The notes under the pieces: generated by a model
What the model was told of the DNA's origin: nothing
Databases searched by the model: none
The model's input: only the letters and a program-made list of their open reading frames with translations
Shown here: positions 15,701 to 27,300 of the stretch, piece after piece
How positions within the stretch are numbered: position 1 is the stretch's first letter
Layout of the letters: each line of letters begins with the position of its first letter
Translations under genes and position numbers: made by a program
NCBI RefSeq assembly: GCF_001039355.2
Contig: NW_019774859.1
Span: 401,760 to 465,759, forward strand
Reading direction: 5' to 3'
DNA: 64,000 nt
Source of the DNA: Lingula anatina
Taxonomy: Eukaryota; Brachiopoda; Lingulata; Lingulida; Lingulidae

Positions 15701-18564
15701 TTTCTTCTTGCCTGCCAAAGGTAAACAAAACTAGATTATTATATTTGTCTCACAATTTCGCAAGAAAAGAAGAGGAAATGTTGTTTCTGTAAATTCTTTT
15801 TTCTGTTTTTTTTAACCAAACTTATATACAAGCCAGAGGTATTGCGGATAGAACTGAACACGGAGGAGACAAGTTGTTTACTATTTGTGATTGGGCAAAA
15901 TGATAAAAATACATCCAAACACTAGACTCAAACTTTTTCTAGACGTGTTATTTCTTTCGTGAGCTAACTCAAAGCATATTTGGCAGCCTTGGGAAATAAT
16001 GATGTTGTCAAATCTAGAAAACACGAAAAAGAAAAAAAACAGTACCGCCCAGCGCTGAAATCTAATGGAAAAACAAATTCCAAGTCAAATAGCTCTGTAT
16101 GATTCAAGGAGTACAACCAAACGCGAACTATTTAGCTCCAGTATTGGGCTGTTTCTCAGTGGACGCCAGAAAGTTAACATGAGGATATGAGGGGAAAAAA
16201 CTCTCTGCAAGCCAGTGATAATCACACCCAAAGCGATGAGAGTTCCATCTCGTATTACTCTCACTTAAACTGGACGGGCGCACTGAATGAAACCAATCAA
16301 CAAGCGACCTAAGATGGCAATAACAGCTGAAGGGGAGCGTAAACTATTAAGTTGTCGTCAATCATCAGCTCTCTAATAACCGGAAAATCTATCATCAAAC
16401 AAACGTCTATCTATCATCACTTACTAATAATCACGTTATTTTCCCCTATTCCTTAATCATTCGGTTAAAGACACACTGTGAATTTCACATTCTGAAATTT
16501 GCAGAAGGGGGGGGGGGGGGGGAAGGCGGTTACAGTGAAACTGTAGTCATCTTAAAAATATGACTTTGTCTGTTCTTTTCTTTATGCGACATTTATATGA
16601 AACAATTGAACTCATATTGCAGTTACACAGTAGTTTAGATTGCATGTGATTGTAAAAACATTTATGTTCAATTTTTCATGAAATATTATTATTATTATTA
16701 TTATTATTACTGAATATGCCAGAAACCTTTTCGCCAATGAAAACAACAATATCAATGTTTTCGCTGGTTTTTCAGCGTTCTCATGTCATTACATATATAT
16801 CTCACTTATTGAAATATTAAACTGAAATAAAATTTCTCTTTCCCCTTATTCTCTTCACCAGATATTAATATAAAACAGCCCTGTTTTGCGTTCATTAATA
16901 CAAGACACTTCAAAGAAGTGTTCCAAAGAACAACCGCACTTTTTGGCAGACGACAATCATCAAGCGGAACCCCAAGGGTGATGACGTCATGTGGAATCGC
17001 CGCACTCCAGTTAGTCCTGATTAAGAAAAACGCGTCCTTTGCAAACACGAAAAAATTGTACATATAACTCACAACCAAGCTCTCTCGTTCCTTATCGCGT
17101 TGAAACGATCAACACTTATTTGAAATGACGTCAGCTCTTTTCGGCGTCGAGCGCCCATCTTTCTCTCTTGCTCCCGTCGTTCTTCAGCGTCAGGGTTATC
17201 CCCCGAAATGTCAGATACATGTTACTTCACCGCGGAGAAATGGATTTTACAACTAATCTATCGCGATCGACCTTTACAGGGATACCGACATTATGTTACT
17301 ATTAAGACGATGTATCTGAGAGTCGGTCCGCTCAGCGAGCGTTTCTCTCATGCCGGCTGATTACACGTGGGGCTGCCGAAAATACCCCTCATCCAATCTT
17401 GCAGCAGTGTTTTAATGTTTCGCGAAATTGCGATTCAAGATGAAGCTTGTCTTACAGGCTGAACATTTCCCGTTTCATCAAAAAAATATTTCTTGCAGAA
17501 TTGCATTTCAGTATGGAGGCTGCCCTAACGCATGAGACATTTTCCGTTCCCGTTATGTTTTCAATCTGTCTGGAAGCTTCAGATTCGAGGTCGTCTATGT
17601 TTCTCATAAAATGCTGACATAAAGATCCAATTATAAACGCATTTGCCTAAAATATATAGCCATAACCGCGCAGACACAGAAGAGCTGACGCGATACTATA
17701 AACACGTCCCTTTTATGACAATAACTGTCCATAAAAAGGCTTGTATAATTTTAACATCGGCAAATAATTTCCCTCTTTTTAATGTACGATAATGCGTTTT
17801 TATTTGACATTCGTTGTATGCCCCACGATTTATTGGACTAGAGCTCTCCGAATATGTTGTCATGGGCTATTAAGTTTTCATGTCAGAAGCCTTTGGTGCA
17901 TTGATCCAAGATGCCGGAAGAGTACAGATAAGTATACTGATGAATGTGCTTGTGTTTTTGCTGGTGTTCTTGTTGTTTTCCCCTAGTACCCACCCCATAT
18001 TGCCCCCCCCCCCCCATCCTAACCCCACCCTGACCATAGTGACTAAGAATAAACGATGTCATTCCATTTAAATTCAGGATACTTATGATAAAAATAATGA
18101 CTTTGTAAACCTTTACTGCTGACTGTCAAGGACCGCATTCAAACCAAGGCAATTTTAGACCGGCGATCGATCCAAACTCGCCATTAGGCATCAAAATTAC
18201 CCAGGGATTCCAGTTCGTCTGAATTAACAGCTCAATCACCAAATGACGCAAGTTTGCCTGATCTTCGGTCATGATTTTTCCCAGTTTAAACAGAACGCGT
18301 GTTACTTACCGGCGCGCACGTGCACTGTACGCAGTACATGGGTCCAACGGGCTCCATGCTGGGGTTCCATCTGGCCTCTATCTCATGAAATACATTGCCA
18401 AGTCGACAGCCTGAAAACGAGATTAAAAACGGAGAATAAGAAGAGTTGTCAGTATATGCTGATTTAAAAAGATAACACCTGCAATGACGAATTATTAATA
18501 CAAACGTTGTTATGAACATCCTCATTTTTGTTTTAACTAAAATCCAAACAGGGATTATCGATAA

Positions 18565-18603
<39 letters not shown>

Positions 18604-21600
18604 ATGAACAAATGAATAAATAAATAAATAAATAAATAACAACGAACCGGCCTTGAAAAAAAGGGCAAACAGATAAACACAAAAAAGTCTCTTCATGCTG
18701 AGTGTTTTCCCAAAAAGGAAACACGCCCAGTCAGCACATGTTATGTTTCATTATAAGTTGGCCTTTGTTGATGATAACGACACAGAGAAGAAAACATTAG
18801 CCGGGAGGAAGAACTGGATTGCAGTTCAATATTTTTATATCATGAAAGAAAATGCGGTTGAAAGAAGAGCATATCTTTCTGGGACTTGTTGATGTTCTGA
18901 CTGTATCACAACAATATCTTGTTCGCAAGGAATACCAATAGCTCTATTACCCACCAAGATTAATCTACAGCAATATCATTTTCTGTTGCAAAACTTCCCA
19001 AGCGTATAAATATAATAAAGAATCCTCCTACAGAAACATTAATACAACTTCGCATCATGAATCAATATTTCATTGAAACGACGCCCCCTACCCACGCACT
19101 CAGTTCTCTTATTTCTAGCTGATTATCAAAAGGGTTTTTTTGTTCGATTCTTTACGAACCTTGACGGGTGCATTATGAGTTGCTAGATGTGATAAAATAA
19201 CGGGCGCATATTTTTTGCTATAACTGTTTGTAGATTTCGACGATTGATCTGATATTATATTGTCATGACTAACAAAACTGACTTCAATACTGAGAAGCTT
19301 TAATTACCCATACGTCTTTGACATGGAACATGTTGCTTAAAAGGTCTTAATCAGCCTTTTTTTCCTCATTGTAACTATGACGGTGCATTATTTAGAACTG
19401 ATAAACATCATTTAATTTTCGTTGTTATTATGATAAGGATTTTCTATATTCAACTTTATTTCATTGTCAGAAATATTTAGCAGTATTTTAGACTCACAAC
19501 AGACAAGATTCTTGCGTAAACAGAAATAAACTTTTCCTGGTAATTTAAATGTATTATAAACTGTCCGAGACGTGGTTTTAACCCACGGCGACATACTGAA
19601 GACGGAATGTTCATTTTTATTTTCGACTTTCTAAATGGACAACCCATTGTCGTCCATCTGTTGTTAAATCTGGACAAGCGTCCGGTCAAGCGGTCAAGAC
19701 GGCACAGATGACCATGGCAGCTTGTAGCAAGACGCTATCTCTTTTACCATCGATCGGACTTCTCGGGGGTAAACAATGAACCAGATACTGCGAAAAACAC
19801 ACGAGGGAAGACAACAAAAAGGCGATGAGGAAATTGCCATCTATTTAAAAAGGACTCAAGCGTTCGCGGAAATCGTCAGCTAATAGATTCTTCAAATTCA
19901 ATAAGCTTAGGGAAACAGTAGCACTGGAAGTGTGAAAAACATAGAACGCGAAGAAAGGCGCACAAAGACGAGGAGGTGTTTTAAACACAATCAGTTGAGG
20001 AAGTCGGTGACTAACTACGTCCACTTCCCCCCTTCTGTTTCTCTCCCCCCCTCCCCCTCACTGCGTTCTTTTCAGATGGGTCGGGCAAGTTTCTGCCTTT
20101 GTCCCAAAGTGACATAATGCGCCTGTTTTTGTTTTATTTCCATTACAAGAATCACTTTCCTCGCCATTGTTCGCTCGCCCCACAGGTGTCGGCTGCGGTT
20201 GCCACAGGTGTGGAAACGCTGGCAAAACACTTAAACGCCGACACATACCCTAAATATTTGGAACAAACTCAAATACCTTTAATCACAGGTATTTGTGACC
20301 AAGCTGTGGGATCCCCCTTCTTCTGCGTCCCCCCTCTCTCTTTCTCTCTCACTTTCTCTCTATCTCTTCAACCTTGAGGCTAGTTGCTCAACCGCCACAT
20401 TGCAAACATACCAATCTATTTGTTCAAAACCGCATTTTTATCACCAGCTAATTAAATAGCATAACCACAAATGAAATGCTGAGATTTTTCCCCATTCCTT
20501 GTTTACATAGAATTAAAGAACTGGAGTGCTTGTCAGGTTTAATACTGACACGATTCTAAGAAGATGCGGTTGATATTAAGTTGTTTGCCCTCAGTTGGCC
20601 AAAATTGTTTAACTGACCCAGAGTGGACAGTCATTTAACAAGCAATGACCACTAATAATGATGCTCGGTATGAACATTAGCAACAATAACAAGGCCCCGT
20701 GGGCGATTATTTAGAAAATCCATGGGGTAATGATATTTACTCGATACAGGATCATTGCCCCTTTTTTTGCTCTTTTCACTGTCAAGTTTGATGCAGACCA
20801 ATTACATAAAGACCCGAGCGTGTTTATTGCAACAACTTCCGAACTTAAGTTTTAACAGTTTAATTTTAAATCTGCCACGGCTTTGTATAATTGTAAGTCT
20901 CAGCTTGAGAGCATGTTTTTCTTCTTTTTTTTGTCGAAAGGAGGGGGTTCGGATAAATATTCATCCTTTCCATTCTTATTGTGCTATATAGCCGGCGTGC
21001 ATAGGAAAGTGTGCATCAAATGCACACACGTTCTTACAAAGATAAGTCTGGGGGGGTAAAACACGGGGTAAAACACTCTTATATAATAAACCACCAATTA
21101 GATATATCTTATATTTATATTCTGCTGGGTTAAAAAATCGGAAACATATTTGGTCTCCTTGTCTGACGTAACCCTAGCCATCTTGCAGTAAATCGGTGCA
21201 TTCTTTCGCGTCTTAAAACAGTTGTTCTGATGTGGTGTAATCAGATTAGGCGGTTGATAAGTCCGTTAACATCGCTGCCCTTACAACCCCCCTCCTCTCT
21301 CTGTCTGGACACCCTGAAGGCCACGCTTAGCTAATGTTAACTCCCATTAACGTGCCTAGGGGCGCGCCCCTTCGTACAACCTTGACGTGCGGGGTGAATG
21401 AATCATTTTGATAAATCCTGACACCAGATTTCTTACCATTATTATTGTCATTAACATCATTTATTTGATATGTCTTTGTGGCGAATTCAAGACGAGTTGA
21501 CTTCCCAAGTTTGGCATTGTGATTTCGAGTTTAAGGTCGATTAAAAGTGGCAAGCAACTTTTGTTGCCCAGATCTAGATTTTGGTGAGGAGAGAGAGAAG

Positions 21601-23085
21601 GCCCTGTTACTCTTCACTTTCACTGCTAACAGCTTCACTCTCAGAACATGTATTTCCGTCCTTCCCTCCTTCAAAGCCTTAACCTCTGTAATAATCAGGA
21701 TCTTTAAGGCAAGAAATGCAGACCATCAATGCACCAGTTTCTTTTCATTCGCAACTTACATTTTCACTCCATTATGACAACCCCGCTTCCCTACTACACT
21801 AACAATGATTCTTCGCCATTAAACCAGCGGTATTGCTGTTTTTGTAGACGTACGACTAGGGTCGTTACCATTACACTACATTATCAGACGAAAGTTAGCG
21901 TCAGTAACCATTACTTCTACTACATTTAACCGGAGTGTAGAGCAAAAGGGGTTTGGTAACCAGTTCACGGCGTTCCAGCTACATAAGAGCGATCAGACGC
22001 TGCGGCGATAGAAGCAACAGAACGGATTTCGCGTTCGAACTTCATAACCGCTCCTATAACTTCAAATATGAAGGGTGTAGATTACGTCTTGCCGTGTCGT
22101 TATAACACCCCCCGGCGCTTACTGTACACGGCGCAATACTAATGAATGAGTTTGTCCTTACAGAGACACATTCAATGTATTCAATGTGTACGTTGGCAAC
22201 AAAGCTGCACAAAAACCGAGTGCAGATTATGAAATACTAGGTAACCAGTTTGAATGGGGGTATTAGAGCCGTATTAAGCATAGAACACTGCTTGGACGAG
22301 GGAGGGGGGACGCGACACTGACTAAATTACTTAATGGTAATCCTACAACACCACTCAAGTCTCTGTACGTAACATTAACACACAGCGAGGAGGGGTATTC
22401 GTATCAATCCCCCGTTGTTTTTAAATATGGATACATATTAAGGGGAGGTGAGAAAAAGAAACGTAGAATGATACACAAAATGAACGCCCAACAGCTGAAA
22501 CTACGACAGGAGGCGACTTTTAATCCCGAGTAATCTATCCCTAACTCTTGTTTAATCAGCCTATCACTTAATCACTTTACTGGCAATAACCCGCGTAAAA
22601 TATTTGATCGTTTAATCAAATTGAGATGGGCTAATTAGCAGGGGAATTACCAAGCGTCTCAAGGGGGAACGCTAGGGACCCGTGATGTAACGGTGGATCG
22701 GAGGGATTAGAGAAGTTAACTTGTTAAGGATGAGGTACGAGGTCTCCCATAGACAGTACGGCGCCCGCACGCGGCCTGCACCTGTACGGGAACGACGAGA
22801 TGCCTGAGAAAACGAAAGCCAGCGTGATTGAATAATTTGTTCGTTTTCTTTAAATTACCGGGGATGTTTCGTGAAACGCTGAGTGCATTTTTGACTTCAG
22901 GGCCCCTACTTTTTTACTTTCGGTGGCATTCTGTTTTGTCTTAGTTCTTAGGATTAAAAATACAATAATTTCGTTAACTTACCAGGGATTTTAGAGTCCA
23001 TTTCTGTCGCTTTATCGGAATGTAACGGTAGTCGCCCCGTGACGCTCACGACAGCTTGGATGCACACAGCTGCTAACAGTAACAT
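831..23085 (-). CDS. chrd: Chordin, secreted BMP antagonist (22 coding exons)
   Basis: Secreted antagonist that binds BMP ligands outside the cell and is cut by tolloid proteases; patterns the dorsoventral axis (family knowledge). Coding exons in transcript order, all with GT-AG junctions and continuous frame: 23085-22983, 18410-18310, 12963-12831, 9596-9519, 8644-8524, 8269-8176, 7917-7776, 7571-7443, 6892-6822, 6561-6420, 6122-6016, 5415-5281, 4992-4836, 4540-4320, 4155-4042, 3871-3665, 3397-3298, 2633-2506, 2171-2063, 1755-1589, 1240-1147, 904-831. They sum to 2727 nt, about 908 residues; human chordin is about 950. Order: signal peptide (MLLLAAVCIQAVVSVTG), VWC1 about 35-112, CHRD1 139-257 (with VATRGVARGYFTL), CHRD2 258-371, CHRD3 372-504, CHRD4 505-616, VWC2 about 655-718, VWC3 728-797, VWC4 814-884, then a basic tail (RRGRRRKNRRK). 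VWC second halves end in the usual CC-x-x-C (CCKVC, CCPTC, CCKVC, CCRVC). The start is the first ATG leading directly into a hydrophobic leader; an upstream in-frame ATG at 23208 would bury that leader and is less likely. Exact junctions were read by eye. Confidence 0.96.
5760..5842 (+). tRNA. tRNA-Leu (anticodon UAA)
   Basis: An 83-nt type II tRNA. The acceptor arm ACCAGGA pairs with TCCTGGT, followed by discriminator A. The anticodon loop is CTTAAGA with anticodon TAA, the variable arm is long as expected for leucine, and the T loop is GGTTCGAACCCC. There is no encoded CCA and no intron. A T5 run at 5850-5854 can serve as the Pol III terminator. It lies in chordin intron 11, antisense to chordin. 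Confidence 0.96.
7034..7116 (-). tRNA. tRNA-Leu (anticodon UAA), second copy, inverted
   Basis: Same 83-nt cloverleaf as the copy at 5760-5842, on the minus strand. It differs by one base in the variable-arm loop (A in place of G). A run of six A on the plus strand at 7022-7027 gives a T6 Pol III terminator just downstream. It sits in chordin intron 8 and is co-directional with chordin transcription. Confidence 0.96.
8084..8134. repeat. Perfect inverted repeat, 16-bp arms
   Basis: The arms TACTTCATGCGCGCGT (8084-8099) and ACGCGCGCATGAAGTA (8119-8134) are exact reverse complements around a 19-nt loop. It lies in chordin intron 6, between the exons ending at 8176 and 7917. Could be a small palindromic element remnant or a structured intronic segment; no function can be assigned. 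Confidence 0.85.
9597..12830 (-). other. Chordin intron 3
   Basis: Separates VWC1 from the exon preceding CHRD1. It contains an (AG) microsatellite at 12351-12392 followed by a purine/G-rich tail, and a (CT) run at about 12753-12782 next to the exon. Short open frames across the AG run are low-complexity translations. No conserved exon was seen. Confidence 0.7.
12351..12392. repeat. (AG)n microsatellite
   Basis: About 21 uninterrupted AG dinucleotides, followed by irregular GGAGA/AGAAG units and a run of G. Located in chordin intron 3. Confidence 0.95.
12964..18309 (-). other. Chordin intron 2
   Basis: Splits the first VWC domain at a phase-0 position. Seen inside: a run of about 17 G near 16506-16522, a (TTA)n run at about 16686-16710 and a C run near 18004-18015. 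Several stretches are G+C-richer than the rest and could hold regulatory DNA, but no motif can be named. Confidence 0.65.
18411..22982 (-). other. Chordin intron 1
   Basis: Separates the signal-peptide exon from VWC1 (phase 1). It contains an (AAAT)n microsatellite at about 18564-18637. The long minus-strand frames across that run (Tyr/Ile/Leu/Phe-rich) are microsatellite translations. No other exon was supported. A long first intron is a likely place for chordin enhancers (inference). Confidence 0.65.
18564..18637. repeat. (AAAT)n microsatellite
   Basis: Tandem TAAA/AAAT tetranucleotides with a few interruptions (GAAC, GAAT) near the middle. In chordin intron 1. Confidence 0.9.
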
Positions 23086-24276
23086 TTTCCTCTGTTCCGT
23101 CTGCTTGAAGATACCTAGATACCTCAACGAGGAAAGTCCACGGTAATCCTCTCGTCTTCCCTCCGCAAAATAAAGTCTAAGATGCAAACTCCTTAATTTC
23201 CAGTCCAAATGAGTGTCAAATTCTGCTCACAAAGATCCGAGGAAAGGAGCGGGCCTAAACCGCTGCAAACCGCTGCCGTGAGTCAGGCAGTCGTTGCAGA
23301 CAGACTCGCTGTAAAGCACGCTAAACTGCGCTTGAGACGAGCCGCATGCCGCTCGACGTTAATTGTTCAAATTTCAAAGCTATCACACGGTGTAGGTCTT
23401 GTATACGTCTTAACAAACGCTCGTGTCCACACTTAATGCGTCTGCCCACCACCGGTCAGAAGAACTGGTCCTAACCGTCCACTATAAATAGAAGTAAAAA
23501 GAATATGAATCAATGTGCCCGTGTGTAATCAGTCGCCGTGATAATCTAACTGTGCACTGGTAAACTTCAGAAGAGCGTTCGTCGGAGAAGTGCACTGCCG
23601 CGAATATTGTACAACCTCCTTCTGCGGATCCCAGCGAATGTTTGTTACCTCACAGTAGCAGTCTAGTCAACTGTCCGTCTATCTGTCATTCGCTCACAGT
23701 TAACTACATATGATTCGTGGGGGCTGCACGAGGAGCGGTCACGTGACCCGAGTGGCCGGTGATTAAGGGGTGTCTGTATTAACCCATTCAGGGCTTCCGG
23801 CGATGTGAAAGAGAAAGGGATGCTCAGTGAAGCGTGAGCTGCCTGGTAACACACCCGCTTTCCCTTTACTCTTCGCTTGGCTTCACCAGTGAAATATCGT
23901 GCGCTTTTCTTTTTACATGGCTTCGTGCCCTGAGTGTATGGCTTACATCTGTTGCTTTCAAACCATCAGCTGTTGTTGCTGATCACACGGGTAACGCAGG
24001 GTGCACAAAACGAGGATATAGACCTCTGAATTACCAACAGAATTGGAATGTAAATAAAGAAGATGTTCTTATTTTTAACTGCGTGTCAGTAAGAAGGAAG
24101 TTTATTTGGTTTTCTGTCAGAAAAAAGAAATTACGTGTAGGTAATGATGCGGATGGTATCCAGATGCTTTTTAGATTAAACAAAATATGGCTAAATAACT
24201 GGAAAAGAAAACGTTTCTCTATGTATCTATGTTAATTTGTTAATTTTCTCTTTTTTTCTTTCACACTCTTTCCTCT

Positions 24277-24320
<44 letters not shown>

Positions 24321-27300
24321 CATTCATGTGACACATATAGCGTAAGACGCACTTAATGATTTTCAGATTAACATCGCTTAAATATGCACGCGCGTTCGAG
24401 CAATAAATCAGGTTCTGTCACCCGTTCTAGATAGACCGAATAATGGAATTAATAGACAGAAAAATTGAAATCAACTACCGAATAACCTTGAGAGATGACT
24501 CGGTGTCGAGTTGGGTTTTGTTACCACCCGATAAAGTGTAATGGATCTGGGGGTCAGAAGACGCTGCCTGAGGCACTAAGCTCGTAACGTGCAATGATTC
24601 CGTATGCTATTATTAAATTGGTTTGTACTAGGACCTATTATGCCCGTGTCAGTCAAATCTTGACTCAGACATAAAGAGTCAAGCAACGTTGCGAGTGGCA
24701 GTAACGCTAGGTTATCGGTTAAAGTGATATAGAAATATTGCACCCCCCCCTTCCTCCATTCCTATATCGGGCCCATTTCCCATAGAAAATGTCAATGCAG
24801 TAAAATTCGCATAAACCGTCACAACATAATTTGAATTATTTGTAATCTCGAACAAATCTAACGAAACGAATTCGCGATGCTACTGATTACGCACATATAA
24901 ACATATGGAAATATATCACATTTCTATCGTGCCCTTTTCGTTTGGTAACAAGACTTCATTAAGTCGAAAGACAAAAAAGAAATCCAGTCTCGATTTTTTC
25001 AGGCATACCCACGCACGCGTTCGACCCCGCAGACAGGCCCGATAGCGTCTTTTGCAATCATAACCGCTGAGATTATTACGCATTTTTTTACAGCATTAAA
25101 TACCCGAAGTCAAAGGTCCGTCCCGACTGAGCCTTATAACATTTGCACTTTATTAACTAAAATTTCGTTTGGTAGCTTTCAAGATCAGGGGTCTGAGAAC
25201 TCCATGCTCGAGCAAGACAGAAGGTTTAAGTGCTTAGAACGAGAGGGAAGTTAAAGGATGTTTTTACAGTCCCGTGGTGCGGTTATTGAGAGAACAAGGC
25301 TTGTAACAGTGTTATTTTGGTTTCTGGGTTGGCCCTTTCTCCGCGGTGATGCGGACTTTCGTCTCATTGTGGATGTACTATATGTGAGATATTAACTATT
25401 AAATATTATTCCTAGATACTGTACATACAAGTACGCCTACGTACAGTCACATTAATGCGTACATCTACATGTCCATGTACTGGTAGATATTTGTCATATC
25501 CAAGGTTTCAACAATATATTTTGATATCTACACAGAAACGTCAAAGACATTCAACCACAGAATGTAATTAAGTGCAATGCTTCTTTTTATTGGTATGTAA
25601 TGTGAAAAAAAGAATTTTCAAAAAAAAAAAAAAAAAAAATCATAAGTATATGTTGGTGGGAATTATTTATATACATAAGTAAAATTGTGAAGTTGTAGAC
25701 ACATGTAATGCAGTTGCACCGTAATAATATATTATCGTTATAACATTATCGATTTTTAGATTTTTCCAAAAAATCCAATGCACTCAAAATTACCTACCTT
25801 ACACTACACTTTTGAAAACCGTTATAGACGTACCATACCCTAGCCAAACCCTGTGAAATCTTAACAAAAACTATTACGATCTTCTCAACACACGTGTCAA
25901 ATATACTGTTTATTGAAGAATATAAGATACCATACATCTCCACGTGGGTTATACAAGGACATTTATAGGCTGCCACAGAATTATATCAGGGACATAATTT
26001 CTCATTAATCGAATATTGTAAGTGATTCCATTCCCCCTCCCCCTTTTTGGGCTGCAGTGTTTCCTCGCCCTCTCGGACAAAAATCTGGCGATTGAGGGGA
26101 CGGTCGTATCGCGTATCGCCGGTTGCGCGGTATGTTAATGTTTATGAAGCGTTAAAATGGTCACATTTTCTCCTCTGTCCGAGTAAGCAAACAAATAACA
26201 GGAGCACGTATCGAACCCAAACGTTGAGGAATGCGCAGACAATGCGAGCTAGTGAGAGCCGGGAAGAACGTGTTTATATTTTTATTACTTTATTATTACA
26301 GTGGTCGAGACCGCAGCACGCGCTTGTTCAACCAGTCACTGATGCAAACGTTCAAAGACGGGTTCAGTTCCGGCTCAACAAAGGAAGAATCCGTTCGAGT
26401 CGTTGGAGGAACAAGACGCTTGATTGCAATTTACTTTGTATCAGCCGTCAATAAATCACCCCGTCACTTATAACGATGACCGCCAGGTTGACTTGGTCAT
26501 TGGCGAAGGATTGTAAGCAAACGGCAGTCTGCTGAAATTTGGACTAAAACGAGTTTTGTTTTAACGGGCACGAACGCGGCACCGGTAGTTAACTCTTACT
26601 GAGCAGAAGGTTAAATTTGGACTCGAGCGATCATAGGTCTTGCTAAAAGGGTACAAGCCTCCCGTGTGAGGTGCCCCAAGTTAAATAATGACCTTTACGT
26701 TGACCAATGGTCACTCACCTTTTATTCAACTCAGATTCTTTTATGTAATACGGACACCATGGAAAAATCTCAAAAGATTGCAGTAATAATAACGTACCGT
26801 ACTTGGGCCACCATTAGAGTCGAGGCCATGTCAAAGAAATACGATTAGAATTAAGTTTGCATCGTGTTGTATTTTTGTTGTTCTCATGTATATTATACAT
26901 CACTTGTGGGCGTGAATACCAAATAAAAAACTTCTTATTGTTACAATTTTATAATTTCTCCAGCCTATCCCAATGACTGCAGTGAGATCCAGAATCTCGA
27001 AGACGTTTATGCTTTTATCAAAATCTACCCTGCTTCTCTGCATATGGCGGTTAGATGGTGAACGTTTTAGAATTACGCCAATATTGCAAGTCTGCGGGTA
27101 TACTCATAACACCGACCAAAAGTTTATAATTCATCATTTCTTAATATAAATTGTGATGTTTTATTCATTTACGGTTTTCTATGAATAGTAACCGTACCTT
27201 ACAGTGACAGGCACTTCTTTGTGAGCAGAAATAAGCTACGTCTTATTTCGGTTGCTTCCTTCAAAACGTATTTCCTTAAGCTTAATTCTTGTTTGTAGAG

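Noticed and set aside
18286-18724. Minus-strand frames of 136 and 63 codons rich in Tyr, Ile, Leu, Phe
   Set aside because: They are translations of an (AAAT)n microsatellite. Only the segment 18310-18410 at one end is real coding (chordin VWC1).
26047-26473. Plus-strand frames of 135 and 80 codons
   Set aside because: They overlap each other in different frames, have no recognisable domain, and lack supporting splice or promoter signals.
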